From: an uncultured Campylobacter sp.
Lineage (GTDB): Bacteria; Campylobacterota; Campylobacteria; Campylobacterales; Campylobacteraceae
DNA length: 64,000 nucleotides
Direction: 5' to 3'
Assembly: GCF_937921625.1 (NCBI RefSeq)
Contig: NZ_CAKZTI010000055.1
Span: 43,176-107,175, forward strand
Made by a program: the position numbers and the translations under genes. Below the pieces are notes generated by a model. It did not search any database, was not told the DNA's origin, and saw only the letters and a list, made by a program, of their open reading frames with translations. Positions 27,799 to 36,619 of the stretch are shown piece after piece (the first letter of the stretch is position 1; the number at the start of each line of letters is the position of its first letter).

Positions 27799-28310
27799 TA
27801 TTGCTGCTTCGTCCAGACGATTTTTTTGGTGTCGTAGCCGCTGTGCTTCGCCTTTTTTAGATAGAGGATGCGGATCGGCTCAGGTAGGGTTTTGGTGCGC
27901 GAGAGGATGTAAAGCTCGCTCGTATCGGCGCCAAAGATCAGGGCGTAGCGATAGTCGCCGTCCACCTGCGCCACGCGGTAGAGGGAGTCGGAAATCAGAC
28001 CTTTTTGATAGAGCAGGCCTACGTTTTTATCGCCTGCAAACTCCAACACGTGCTGCTCGTTTTCGATTTTACCCGAGCTTGTTTTGGCAGTTTTTAGAAG
28101 ATTGATCGTGGAGTTTTTATCGATAAAGCACTCGTACGCGGTGTTTTGCAGCTCGCCGCCGCCCTTCATGCGAGCGATCTCATACCAGCCGCCGCTAAAT
28201 TTAGAGATGTCGAAGTTTTTTACGATCGGCGCTTTCGGGCTCAGACTTTTGGCGCATGAGCCCAAAAATAGCGCGCAAAACGCCAATATAATTAAGTTTT
28301 TAAATTTCAT
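27798..28310 (-). CDS. Lipocalin-family outer membrane lipoprotein (Blc-like)
   Basis: A 170-residue bacterial lipocalin with a lipoprotein signal peptide ending LFLGSC, so Cys19 would be lipidated. The family signature is DISKFSGGWYEIARMKG, followed by beta-strand sequence ending in YILSRTKTLPEPI. Blc-type proteins bind lysolipids or fatty acids at the envelope. It sits between tlyA (11-base overlap) and ribF (one-base overlap), an unusual guest in that operon. AAAAGGA precedes the ATG. Confidence 0.88.
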   Translation of the reverse strand: MKFKNLIILAFCALFLGSCAKSLSPKAPIVKNFDISKFSGGWYEIARMKGGGELQNTAYECFIDKNSTINLLKTAKTSSGKIENEQHVLEFAGDKNVGLLYQKGLISDSLYRVAQVDGDYRYALIFGADTSELYILSRTKTLPEPIRILYLKKAKHSGYDTKKIVWTKQQ

Positions 28311-29544
28311 CGTTCATCCTTTTTAGAAGATAGAAAAATTCCCTATTCCCCTCTTTACCCGTGATCTTACAGGCGCTAGCGTGCAGCGTGGCAAGCCCCA
28401 GCTCGGCGCATAGCCACTCAAATTTCGCTCGCGCGACACACACCGCTTTTTCGTCCTTGAGCACACCTTTTTTATTTCGCTTGATCTCCGCGCCCACCTC
28501 AAATTGCGGCTTAAATAGCACGATGAGAGCGCTTTTTGCGAGGCTCGCTAGACTTTTTAAGATCAAATTTAGCGAGATGAAGCTCACGTCGCAGGTGATG
28601 AGATCAAATTTCTTCTTGCTTTCAAACTCCCTGATGTCGGTGTTTTCGCGCACGATCACGCGAGGATCGCGCCGCAAAATTTCGCTTAGCTGCGAGCTGC
28701 CGACGTCAAGCGCAGTCACGCTCTTTGCGCCGCGCTGAAGTAAAATCTGCACAAACCCGCCCGTGCTACTGCCCACGTCCAAAACATCGGCTCCCGCTAA
28801 ATTTAAAATGTCTTTTTGCGAGGGCTCTGCTTGCATACGCTCCGCGCCGCCTTCGTTGCGGCACGCGCCCACCTTACCGCCCGATTTGAAGGCTTTCGCC
28901 GCATTTAAAATCTCTGCCGTTTCGGCGCCTGCGTCCGTTTGCAAAAGTTCCGCCGTATCGGCGTCCGCGCTCGTCTGTAAAAATTCCACCGTTTGCTTGC
29001 CTGCACCGGTTTGTAAAAGCTCCGCCGTATCGGCATTAGTTTTTGCGGTACGGATCGCCTCGGTAGTTGCTTTAGCGCTCTTTGTCGTCGCGGTATTTAT
29101 TTCTGCGATCTTTGCCGCCGTAGCGCTTGGAATTTTATCAGCCTCGTCCGCGCCTAAAATTTTATCCGTAGCCGCAAAATCTGCACTTGAAATTTGCATC
29201 GTTACTGCGCCCGCCTTTTGCGTCGCTGCCGCTTTGCTATCCGCGCTCTTCGCGCCGCTGCACGGCTTTGAAATTTCTGCCGCCGAGTTAGGCAAATTTT
29301 CGCCGCAACTCGCCAAAAGCCCGTTTTCGGCGAGCTCGTCCAGAAAGCCCGCAAGCTTGAGCGCGCCCCTGCTTACGTAAATTTGATCAATCGCGCTGAT
29401 TTCGCCGCTCTGCTCGGGTGAGATCTGCGCAGAGGGTCTGTTTTGCACGGCGCCACGCAGCAAAATTTTATCCTGCTTTATCAGCGCGGCAGCCTGATTT
29501 CTGCTGATTTTAAGCGTATTTGCGACGAGCAGATCAAATCTCAT
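28300..29544 (-). CDS. tlyA: TlyA-family rRNA 2'-O-methyltransferase/hemolysin with a large insert
   Basis: TlyA joins an S4 RNA-binding domain (residues 1-60, MRFDLLVANTLKISRNQA) to an FtsJ-like SAM methyltransferase (from about 250, VLDVGSSTGGFVQILLQRGA). It methylates 16S and/or 23S rRNA, and in Campylobacter and Mycobacterium affects capreomycin sensitivity. It is normally near 250 residues; here it has 414. The excess is an Ala/Thr-rich insert at about 78-243 in the linker, including four 12-residue units of the ADTAELLQTDAG type. Methyltransferase motifs are intact, so it is probably functional. The ATG overlaps the upstream ORF by ATGA. Confidence 0.9.
   Translation of the reverse strand: MRFDLLVANTLKISRNQAAALIKQDKILLRGAVQNRPSAQISPEQSGEISAIDQIYVSRGALKLAGFLDELAENGLLASCGENLPNSAAEISKPCSGAKSADSKAAATQKAGAVTMQISSADFAATDKILGADEADKIPSATAAKIAEINTATTKSAKATTEAIRTAKTNADTAELLQTGAGKQTVEFLQTSADADTAELLQTDAGAETAEILNAAKAFKSGGKVGACRNEGGAERMQAEPSQKDILNLAGADVLDVGSSTGGFVQILLQRGAKSVTALDVGSSQLSEILRRDPRVIVRENTDIREFESKKKFDLITCDVSFISLNLILKSLASLAKSALIVLFKPQFEVGAEIKRNKKGVLKDEKAVCVARAKFEWLCAELGLATLHASACKITGKEGNREFFYLLKRMNDEI
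28816..29313 (-). repeat. In-frame insert with 36-bp tandem repeat in tlyA
   Basis: About 166 codons between the S4 and methyltransferase domains. At roughly 28890-29034 lie four 36-base units (three clear, one degenerate), in phase at 28942, 28978 and 29014, encoding 12-residue repeats at 171-218. The rest is Ala-, Thr- and Lys-rich low-complexity sequence. Confidence 0.75.
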
Positions 29545-30110
29545 TTTGCTTTTTCTCCGCGCAGCGGTGAAATTTTAAAGCTCATGCAATTTTTGCGCGA
29601 GCTTGAGTTTAAAATTTTATCGCGCATAGCAAAGTTGCGGGCAGCAGCGCCGCAAGGCTCAAACTGTAACCCGCGCCGCGCCGCAAATTTAGCCATGCTA
29701 CGTATTGTAAATTTCTGCTCGCCGTGCGTTGCAAATTTTATCTTGCCGCTAGCGAAAATTTTAAAATTTTTCATATCGGCGCAGTGTTTAGGTGCCGCAA
29801 AATTTGAGATATTCTTGCTTACAGCCGCATCTATCGGCATCGTGCTAGCCGTCTTAGCGCCGCGGCAGGTATAGCCCGCGCGCCTCGCAGAAACCGCCTC
29901 TCGGTCTGCCGCTTTTACGCACGCCTTAGAGCCCAGCGATCTTACAACGGCTGCTCGATTTATTGTTTTTGCCGCTTGCTCGTGTGCCATAAAATTTTTA
30001 AAATTCTCGCGCTTCGTAAAACACACAAACACTGCAGGGTGGAGATTGCTTTTAAAATTTAATCTCACTCCGTTTGCGTGTGGGTTCGGCGCCAAGCAAA
30101 AAACCTTCAC
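29541..30110 (-). CDS. Repeat-derived 189-codon ORF bridging ligA and tlyA
   Basis: A GTG-started frame of 189 codons that overlaps the ligA stop by four bases (GTGA) and the tlyA start by four bases (ATGA). GGGGAG lies six bases before the GTG. The peptide is basic, with no transmembrane helix or known domain, and is built of short KF/NF-containing stretches (KNFKIFASGKIKFA, SMAKFAARRGLQFE) because its DNA is a run of A/T-core repeats. In C. jejuni a membrane protein gene occupies this place. It may be translated mainly to couple tlyA to ligA, or be a chance frame. Confidence 0.45.
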   Translation of the reverse strand: MKVFCLAPNPHANGVRLNFKSNLHPAVFVCFTKRENFKNFMAHEQAAKTINRAAVVRSLGSKACVKAADREAVSARRAGYTCRGAKTASTMPIDAAVSKNISNFAAPKHCADMKNFKIFASGKIKFATHGEQKFTIRSMAKFAARRGLQFEPCGAAARNFAMRDKILNSSSRKNCMSFKISPLRGEKAK

Positions 30111-32113
30111 TCGCCGCTCCCCGCGAGCGCTTTAGGCTCGTTCTTGTCGAGTGAATTTGCGCCGGTCGTCGCCAAGCTCGCAAGCGCTTCAAACTCGCTT
30201 TCGTCGATTACCCGCACGCCAAGCGAGTGGGCTTTTTGCAGCTTGGAGCCTGCTTCTGCGCCTGCAAGCACAAAGTCGGTCTTTGCCGATACCGAGCCCT
30301 GCACCTTCGCGCCCATCGCCAAAAGTCTAGCCTTAAACTCGTCGCGCGGACGGCTGAGCGTACCGGTGATGACGACGCTGCGGCCCGTGAAGGCGCTTTT
30401 GGCGGTCTGCATCTCGGGCGCGCGCGGCGTGATTATTTCGCTTAAATTTAGAATTTTTTCGCGATTTATCTTGCAAAACTCCGCTAGGCTCCTTGCCATC
30501 GCCTCTCCAAAGCCCTCTAGCCGCAGAATTTCATCCTCGCTCGCATCCAGCCAATCCTGCCCGAATGCCGCAGCGATCTTGCGCGCGGCTACCTCGCCGA
30601 TGTGCTCGATCCCCAAAGAAGCGATGAAGCGCTCAAGCGGCGCGTTTTTGCTCGCATTTATCGCGCCCAAAAGATTTGAAATTTTTTTATCCGCAAAGCC
30701 CTCAAGATCCGCCAAATCCTGCGCGCCGAGGGCGTAAATGTCGCTGATCTTTGAAATTTTGCCGCTTTCAAAAAGCTGCGTAATTGTCGCATCGCTTAGA
30801 CCTTCGATATTCATGCATTTTTTGGAGCAGAAATAGATCAGCGAGCCTATCACGCGCGCCTTGCAATCGAGGTTTTGACACTTTATGAGCGCGCCTTCGT
30901 CAAGTAGCTTCTCGCCGCAAACCGGGCAGCGATCCGGGCGCGAAATTTCGCTCTGCGTGCCGTCTCTGCGCTGTTTATAAACGCTCGTGATCTTCGGAAT
31001 CACGTCGCCGCTGCGGATGATGCCTACGAAGTCGTTTTTCATCAGCTCCAGCCGCGCGATCTCGTCGAAATTATGAAGCGTCGCGTTTGAAACGTTCGCG
31101 CCGTCGATATTTACGCTATCTACGACGGCTACGGGGGTGACCGCGCCGGTGCGGCCGACCTGCAGATTGATCTCGCGCAGCCGCGTTATCTTTTCGACTG
31201 CGGGGAATTTGTACGCGACCATAAAGCGCGGAAACTTCACCGTATAGCCCATCTGGGCGCACTTTGAAAGCTCATTTACGCGAATTACCATGCCGTCAAG
31301 CATCAGATCTTTGCTCGCGCGCATGCTATGCAGCGCCTCGTACGCGCTCCTAATCTCGCTCGCGCTCTTGCAGATGCGGCAAAACTCGTCGCGTAAGAAA
31401 CCTAGGCTACGTACAAACTCCATTATCTGCGAGTGCAGCGCAAAGTTTAGCGAATGCTCGCCCACTCCCCACGGGATAAATTTTAGTTTCCGCTTCGCTA
31501 CGATTGCGCTATCTAGCTGGCGCAGGCTTCCCGCGGCGGCGTTGCGCGGGTTTGAAAACAGACTCTCGCCGTTTGCGGCGCGCTCGTCGTTTAGCGCGTC
31601 AAAATCGCTCTTTGCGATCAGCGTCTCGCCGCGGATCTCGATCCTTTGCGCGTAGGGGATCTGAAGCGGCACCGATTTGATCGCTCTTGCGTTTTGCGTC
31701 ACGTCCTCGCCTATAAGCCCGTCGCCGCGCGTCGCCGCGCTTATCAGCACGCCGCCTTCGTAGGTCAAATTTAGGCTCGCGCCGTCAAATTTCGGCTCGA
31801 CGTAAAACTGCGCGCCGCTCTTCTCGCCGCGAGCTAGCCACGCCAAAAGGTCCGCGTCGTCGAAAATATCCTCCATCGACCACATCTGCGCGCCGTGAGC
31901 GAGCTTGGAAAAGCCCTCGCTGATCGCGCCCCCGATGCGCCGCGTAGGCGAGTAGGGCAGCGCGAGCTCGGGGTTTTGCTCCTCGAATTTCTCAGCTTGC
32001 GAATAAAGCTCGTCGTACTCCTCGTCGCTTGCAATCGGCCGATCATCGGTGTAATATGCCCGCGCCCACGCATTTAGCGTATCTACTGCGGATCTGTATT
32101 CATCGTAATTCAT
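30107..32113 (-). CDS. ligA: NAD-dependent DNA ligase LigA
   Basis: A 668-residue LigA of full length. The adenylation lysine is in EPKFDGASLNL; an OB domain follows with VGRTGAVTPVAVV. The zinc finger cysteines are in CPVCGEKL, KCQNLDCKAR and FCSKKC; then come helix-hairpin-helix repeats (LGIEHIGEVAARKIA) and a C-terminal BRCT domain (FTGRSVVITGTLSRPRDEFKA). It seals nicks using NAD+. It heads the operon that runs through tlyA to ribF. No low-complexity insert is seen in it. Confidence 0.97.
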   Translation of the reverse strand: MNYDEYRSAVDTLNAWARAYYTDDRPIASDEEYDELYSQAEKFEEQNPELALPYSPTRRIGGAISEGFSKLAHGAQMWSMEDIFDDADLLAWLARGEKSGAQFYVEPKFDGASLNLTYEGGVLISAATRGDGLIGEDVTQNARAIKSVPLQIPYAQRIEIRGETLIAKSDFDALNDERAANGESLFSNPRNAAAGSLRQLDSAIVAKRKLKFIPWGVGEHSLNFALHSQIMEFVRSLGFLRDEFCRICKSASEIRSAYEALHSMRASKDLMLDGMVIRVNELSKCAQMGYTVKFPRFMVAYKFPAVEKITRLREINLQVGRTGAVTPVAVVDSVNIDGANVSNATLHNFDEIARLELMKNDFVGIIRSGDVIPKITSVYKQRRDGTQSEISRPDRCPVCGEKLLDEGALIKCQNLDCKARVIGSLIYFCSKKCMNIEGLSDATITQLFESGKISKISDIYALGAQDLADLEGFADKKISNLLGAINASKNAPLERFIASLGIEHIGEVAARKIAAAFGQDWLDASEDEILRLEGFGEAMARSLAEFCKINREKILNLSEIITPRAPEMQTAKSAFTGRSVVITGTLSRPRDEFKARLLAMGAKVQGSVSAKTDFVLAGAEAGSKLQKAHSLGVRVIDESEFEALASLATTGANSLDKNEPKALAGSGE

Positions 32114-32236
32114 CTTGCGCTCGCATCTTTAAATTTTAAAATTCCGCACGCCGTTAAAATTTCGCGTTGCGTTAGAATTTTACGCTCCGCGGCGAGTTCT
32201 TGCGCCCCAAACACTGCGCTGCATAACGAGTAAATT

Positions 32237-32959
32237 TTAAATTCCACTGCCGAACTCCTTTAGCGCGCGCTCGTAATCAGCCGGCGTGTCGATGCCGATG
32301 CTCGCGGTTTTTATTTCGAGCATCGCGATCTTTTCGCCCGCGCTTATGGCGCGAAGCTGCTCGAGTTTTTCGGTGTCTTCCAGCGCTGAGGCGGGCAGGG
32401 CGCAAAACCGCTTTAAATTTCGCACGCTGTATGCGTATATACCGATGTGTCCGAGGTAGCACTCGCATGCCGCGCGTGGATAGGGGATGAGCGAGCGCGA
32501 AAAATAGATCGCAAAGCCTGCGTTATCAAGCACTAGCTTGACTAAATTCGGATCCTCTGCCGCCTGCTGGCTTATGTATTTATAGCAGCTCGCCATAAAT
32601 GCGCCCTTTTGCGTGATCATGGCGTTGGCGAAATCTTTAAATTTAATCAAATTTTCGCTCTCGAAAAAGGGCTCGTCGGCTTGGATATTGATGACGATCT
32701 CGTTCTCCGCAAGCGCTGCGTTCGCGACCGCTTCAGCGATGCGATCGGTGCCGCTTTGATGCTCGCGCGCGGTAAGAACGGCGTCAAAGCCGTAATCTTG
32801 TGCGATCTTCAAAATTTGCGGCTCATCCACGGCGATTAGCACGCGGTCTGCTTTGGCGGCATTTTGAGCCGTTTTAATAAACATCGGCACGCCGCCGAAC
32901 TCACATAAAATTTTATTTTTAAAGCGCGTCGAAGCAAGGCGCGCTGGGATTACTATCAT
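32237..32959 (-). CDS. kdsB: 3-deoxy-manno-octulosonate cytidylyltransferase KdsB
   Basis: A 240-residue enzyme that activates Kdo as CMP-Kdo for lipopolysaccharide synthesis. The N-terminus IVIPARLASTRFKNK is the nucleotide-binding signature; VNIQADEPF and GHIGIYAYSV are further family motifs. ATG at 32959 overlaps the thrC stop as ATGA and is preferred to a start four codons earlier. The thrC-kdsB pair is also adjacent in C. jejuni. Confidence 0.95.
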   Translation of the reverse strand: MIVIPARLASTRFKNKILCEFGGVPMFIKTAQNAAKADRVLIAVDEPQILKIAQDYGFDAVLTAREHQSGTDRIAEAVANAALAENEIVINIQADEPFFESENLIKFKDFANAMITQKGAFMASCYKYISQQAAEDPNLVKLVLDNAGFAIYFSRSLIPYPRAACECYLGHIGIYAYSVRNLKRFCALPASALEDTEKLEQLRAISAGEKIAMLEIKTASIGIDTPADYERALKEFGSGI

Positions 32960-34509
32960 TTTTTGATCCACTCCATTATGGCGTTTTTGATCTCGCTTTG
33001 CTCCACGACGCTTGAGTGTACCTGCGGCGCGCTGAAAAGGCGCGAGATCTGCGGCGGAATATCGCTGCGAAATTCCTTCGAAAGCGCGATCATATCGGCC
33101 CTTTCATCCTCACAAGCCCTGCCTTTGATAGCGCCGATCATCGACGGCGTAAATTTAATCCACTTCGCGGTCGAGATGACGAGATTTAGGCGGCTTTCGT
33201 CAAGTAGCTTGAAGCAGGTCGCCGTGTGCGGATCGATCAGCACGCCGCGGCTGCTCTCTTGTTTGATAAACTTAGCGCACTGCGCATCGTCGCAAAAATC
33301 CGCTTCGAAGACCTCCTGCAGCTTCGCAAGCTCGCTCGCGCTAAGCTTGTAAAATTTATCTCGCGCCAGGCTCTGCATCAGCTCGCTCGTGCGCGCATCG
33401 CCGAATAGATCGCTAAGCAGCCGCTCGACGTTGGAGCTAACTAAAATATCCATCGCAGGGCTGATCGTGCGGATGAGCTCGCGATTTCGCAGATCGTAGA
33501 TGCCGCGCGTAAAAAGCTCGGTCAGGATATTGTTCGCGTTTGAAGCGATCTTGATTTTGCCGATCTTTGCGCCCATCTTTTTGGCGAAATACGCTCCCAG
33601 CGCGTTGCCGAAATTTCCGCTAGGCACTATGACGTCGAAGGTGTTAAATTTAGCGCTCGGTTTTGCGCTCTGTGCGCTGTTTACGCCCGCTGCGGCGCCA
33701 AAATTTTTGCCGCACGCCGTGCATTGATCGCTTTTGTTTAAATTTTGCTCATAGCCCAATACGCCGTGCTTTGAGAAATAGATGCTAGCGCAGATATAGT
33801 AGATGATCTGAAATAAAATCCTGCCGAAATTTACCGAGTTTGCGGCGCTTAGATTTAGGTTTGCCCGCGCGAGCTCGTTTTTGAAATCATCATCTGCCAG
33901 TAGCGATTTTAGCGCGCGTTGCGTATCGTCGAAGTTGCCGCGCACGCCTAAAATTTTAAGATTTGCCGCGCTTTGCTTTACCATCTGCTGGCGCTGTATC
34001 TCGCTCGTGCCGCCCTGCGGGTAGAGGCAGACCGCTTTGATATTCTCATCGTCCGCAAAAGCCTCCAGCGTCGCAGGCCCTGTGTCGCCGCTCGTGGCGC
34101 ACATTATCAAGAATTTCTCGCCTCTGGATTTTGCGATGCTTTTTAAAAGCGCGCCGAAGGGCTGTAGCGCCATATCCTTAAACGCAAGCGTCGGGCCGTG
34201 GTAAAGCTCCAAAATATAGGCGTTTTCGCTTAATTTTTTGATCTGGACGGGGCAGGCTGGGTTTTCAAATTTATCATAGCGCTTTAGCGCACTCTCAAAA
34301 ACCTCGCTGCTTACGTCAAAATCGAAGCTCTCGATGATTTTAAGCGCGATCTGTTTGTAGCTCAGATCCTCGCACTGCTTAAAAAAATCCTCGCTCAAAA
34401 GCGGCAGTCGCTCGGGGCTGAAAAGCCCACCGCCGCTCGCGCTCGGATTTAGCAGCGCGTAGCTAAGATCCGCTTTTTGCGAAAAATCTCTCGTTGAAAC
34501 CAGTTTCAT
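32956..34509 (-). CDS. thrC: Threonine synthase with small insert
   Basis: A PLP enzyme that converts O-phosphohomoserine to threonine. The PLP lysine is in HGPTLAFKDMA (Lys111), and CATSGDTGPA and VPSGNFGNALGAY bind the phosphate. At 517 residues it is longer than usual because of a stretch at about 250-288 (rich in Ala, Ser, Asn and Cys) just before FDVIVPSGNF. The insert holds four close cysteine and lysine residues (DQCTACGKNF) resembling half a zinc knuckle, probably by chance. It is followed by kdsB. Confidence 0.94.
   Translation of the reverse strand: MKLVSTRDFSQKADLSYALLNPSASGGGLFSPERLPLLSEDFFKQCEDLSYKQIALKIIESFDFDVSSEVFESALKRYDKFENPACPVQIKKLSENAYILELYHGPTLAFKDMALQPFGALLKSIAKSRGEKFLIMCATSGDTGPATLEAFADDENIKAVCLYPQGGTSEIQRQQMVKQSAANLKILGVRGNFDDTQRALKSLLADDDFKNELARANLNLSAANSVNFGRILFQIIYYICASIYFSKHGVLGYEQNLNKSDQCTACGKNFGAAAGVNSAQSAKPSAKFNTFDVIVPSGNFGNALGAYFAKKMGAKIGKIKIASNANNILTELFTRGIYDLRNRELIRTISPAMDILVSSNVERLLSDLFGDARTSELMQSLARDKFYKLSASELAKLQEVFEADFCDDAQCAKFIKQESSRGVLIDPHTATCFKLLDESRLNLVISTAKWIKFTPSMIGAIKGRACEDERADMIALSKEFRSDIPPQISRLFSAPQVHSSVVEQSEIKNAIMEWIKK
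33646..33762 (-). repeat. In-frame low-complexity insert in thrC
   Basis: About 39 codons reading GVLGYEQNLNKSDQCT and on to SAKPSAKFNT between two segments that normally adjoin. The DNA has AAATTTAGC, AAAATTTTTG and AAATTTTG cores, like the intergenic repeats. Confidence 0.55.
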
Positions 34510-34630
34510 CTTTTTCCTTTTTAAAATTTTAAAATTTACGCCCGCCTAGGCGCTTTAAATTTGATCGCTTAGGCTGCTTGCGCGGACTTGCGGCATTGCC
34601 TCTTTAAGCCTGCCGCCTCCGCGCTCGCGC

Positions 34631-35488
34631 CTAAATTTCTTCCTTTATCAAACTTCCTATGCCGCCGTCCGTGAAAAGCTCAAGCAGGATCGAGTGCGGA
34701 ATTTTGCCGTTGATGATATGTGCGGCATTTGCGCCGTTTCGCACGCACTGCAGGCACGCATCGACCTTTGGGATCATGCCGCCTGCGATCGTGCCGTCCT
34801 TTTTAAGCTTCGAAATGAGCGCGGCATCAAGCTTGCTGATTAAATTTCCCTCTTTATCGAGCACTCCGTCAATGTCGCTTAAAAATATCGCCTTACTCGC
34901 TTTTAGCGCGGCTGTGATCCTGCTGGCGCAGAGATCGGCGTTGATATTAAAGCTCACGTTTTCGTCCGTCTCGCCGCCCGCAAGCGGAGCGATTACCGGC
35001 AGATAGTCCTTTTGCAGCAGGTCGTTTATCAGCTTGGTGTTTACCTCGGTGATCTCGCCTACGAATCCGTATTTTTTCTCATCGAGGAATTTTGCCCTCA
35101 AAAGCCCGCCGTCCTTGCCGCTGATACCGATCGCGGGCGCGCCGTTTTGGTTCAAAAGCGCCGTAATCTCTTTATTTACCGCGCCGCTTAGCACCATCTC
35201 GGTAATTTCGATCGCGTCTTTATTCGTTACGCGAAGTCCATCGCAAAACTCGCTGCGCACGCCGATCTTATCCAGGGTCTGATTGATCTTTTTGCCGCCG
35301 CCGTGCACGACGATGATCTTGATGCCGACCATATGCAAAAGCACGATATCGCGAGCAAAATCAAGCTTGAGTGTATCGTCGGTTTGCGCCGCGCCGCCGT
35401 ATTTGACGACGAAAATTTTATCTCTAAATTTACGGATATAGGGCAGCGCGGAGATGATGACTTCGGCGGTTTTGCTCTTTTTTATCAT
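34631..35488 (-). CDS. argB: Acetylglutamate kinase ArgB
   Basis: A 285-residue amino-acid kinase for the second step of arginine synthesis. Visible are the phosphate-binding KYGGAAQ, VVHGGGKKIN, the acetylglutamate-binding INADLCASRITAAL and GGMIPKVDAC near the C-terminus. Length and motifs are normal. AAGGA precedes the ATG. It follows lpxK after a short gap on the same strand. Confidence 0.96.
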   Translation of the reverse strand: MIKKSKTAEVIISALPYIRKFRDKIFVVKYGGAAQTDDTLKLDFARDIVLLHMVGIKIIVVHGGGKKINQTLDKIGVRSEFCDGLRVTNKDAIEITEMVLSGAVNKEITALLNQNGAPAIGISGKDGGLLRAKFLDEKKYGFVGEITEVNTKLINDLLQKDYLPVIAPLAGGETDENVSFNINADLCASRITAALKASKAIFLSDIDGVLDKEGNLISKLDAALISKLKKDGTIAGGMIPKVDACLQCVRNGANAAHIINGKIPHSILLELFTDGGIGSLIKEEI

Positions 35489-35506
35489 AAAATTCCTTTA
35501 AAAACC

Positions 35507-36619
35507 TTATTTTATCATAGCTTGGTTTATGTAGTTTTGAATTTTGCGGATAAAGTTTTCGCTTAGCTTCAAATTTAACAAAATCACCGAAATTTCCGCG
35601 CTCAAGTCCCTTAATTTCACGTAATCTTTTGCCGTGCAAAGGATATGCTCCGCGCCCTCGCGCCTTAGCAGCTCTAAAATATGCTCTTTTTTGAAATCAT
35701 AATGATCGAGGAAAAACGCGTGAGCTTTTGCGAGCGGCAAAAACTCTTGCAAACGCCAAGGCTTGGCGATAGCGCTGATTAAGATCGTGCGGGATTTTTC
35801 AAAACCAGCCTCTTTGGAGTTTGAAATTTTATCCTCGGTAGGGTTTAAATTTGAAATTTTATCTGCGGCGCCTGGATTTAAATTTGAAATTTTATCTGCG
35901 GCGGTTTTTAAATTTAAATCCGAAATTTTATCCGCGGTGGAATTTGAAATTTCATCCGTGCCGTTTAGCTTACTTTGCAGATCCGCCGCCGAAATGATTT
36001 TAAGCTCCTGCGAGATGTCGCTTTGCGCGGGTATGAAATCCGCAAATTTATAAAAAAACGGCGGGTAGCGATACGCGGCGAAGGGCAGGCAAAAGGGCAG
36101 CTTAGGCGCGCTTTGCGGGCGCAGCAAGATATCAAATTTAGATATATTAAATTTAGAAAATCCGTCGTCTAAGATCACCAGCTCAAAGCCGAGAGTTTGC
36201 GCGCGCAAGATCCCTGCGGCGCGATCTTCGCTGACGATCACGTTTGCGCCGCGCAGAAACAGCGCGTATTCCATCGCCTCATCTCCGCTTTGCCGCACGT
36301 CGCAAAGTATTCGGCCGCCGAGCGCCACTTCGAGCAAGCCTCTGCTTTTGCGCCCGTATCCGCGAAGGATGATACATGTTTTGAGCTCCTCGCTAAATTC
36401 TTTAAAAAGCGCCCGCACTAGCGGGGTTTTGCCACTTCCGCCGAGGGTTAAATTTCCGACGCTGATTATCGGAATTTTAAATTTTTGCGGCTTAGCAAAG
36501 AGCCTTTTTAGGCATACGATCAGCGTGTAAAGTAGCGAAAGAGGTGCTAAAATCACCCCTAGCACAAACCACGCGGGGCTCGGGTCGTATAAGTTTCGCT
36601 CGATTAGGAGTTTAAACAC
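35507..36619 (-). CDS. lpxK: Tetraacyldisaccharide 4'-kinase LpxK with tandem-repeat insert
   Basis: LpxK phosphorylates the lipid A disaccharide at the inner membrane. An N-terminal membrane helix (about 15-38) precedes the P-loop SVGNLTLGGSGKTPLV, and ILDDGFSKFNI is the catalytic acidic motif. GTG is the start, overlapping the DegT gene by eight bases. Residues about 211-273 form an insert of repeated ADKISNLNP-type units that the family lacks; the downstream ISAIAKPWRLQEF motif is intact. Confidence 0.93.
   Translation of the reverse strand: MFKLLIERNLYDPSPAWFVLGVILAPLSLLYTLIVCLKRLFAKPQKFKIPIISVGNLTLGGSGKTPLVRALFKEFSEELKTCIILRGYGRKSRGLLEVALGGRILCDVRQSGDEAMEYALFLRGANVIVSEDRAAGILRAQTLGFELVILDDGFSKFNISKFDILLRPQSAPKLPFCLPFAAYRYPPFFYKFADFIPAQSDISQELKIISAADLQSKLNGTDEISNSTADKISDLNLKTAADKISNLNPGAADKISNLNPTEDKISNSKEAGFEKSRTILISAIAKPWRLQEFLPLAKAHAFFLDHYDFKKEHILELLRREGAEHILCTAKDYVKLRDLSAEISVILLNLKLSENFIRKIQNYINQAMIK
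35801..35989 (-). repeat. In-frame tandem repeat in lpxK
   Basis: Copies of GAAATTTTATC start at 35823, 35853, 35886, 35922 and 35946 (the last has GAAATTTCATC). The spacings are 30, 33, 36 and 24 bases, all multiples of three, so the reading frame survives. The two middle copies share TTTAAATTTGAAATTTTATC followed by TGCGGCG. Confidence 0.85.

Noticed and set aside
28763..29380. 205-codon plus-strand ORF over tlyA
   Set aside because: It is the antisense shadow of the repetitive Ala/Thr-rich insert of tlyA.
33646..33762. Zinc knuckle in threonine synthase
   Set aside because: Only one CxxC pair exists, in a low-complexity insert; no second pair follows.
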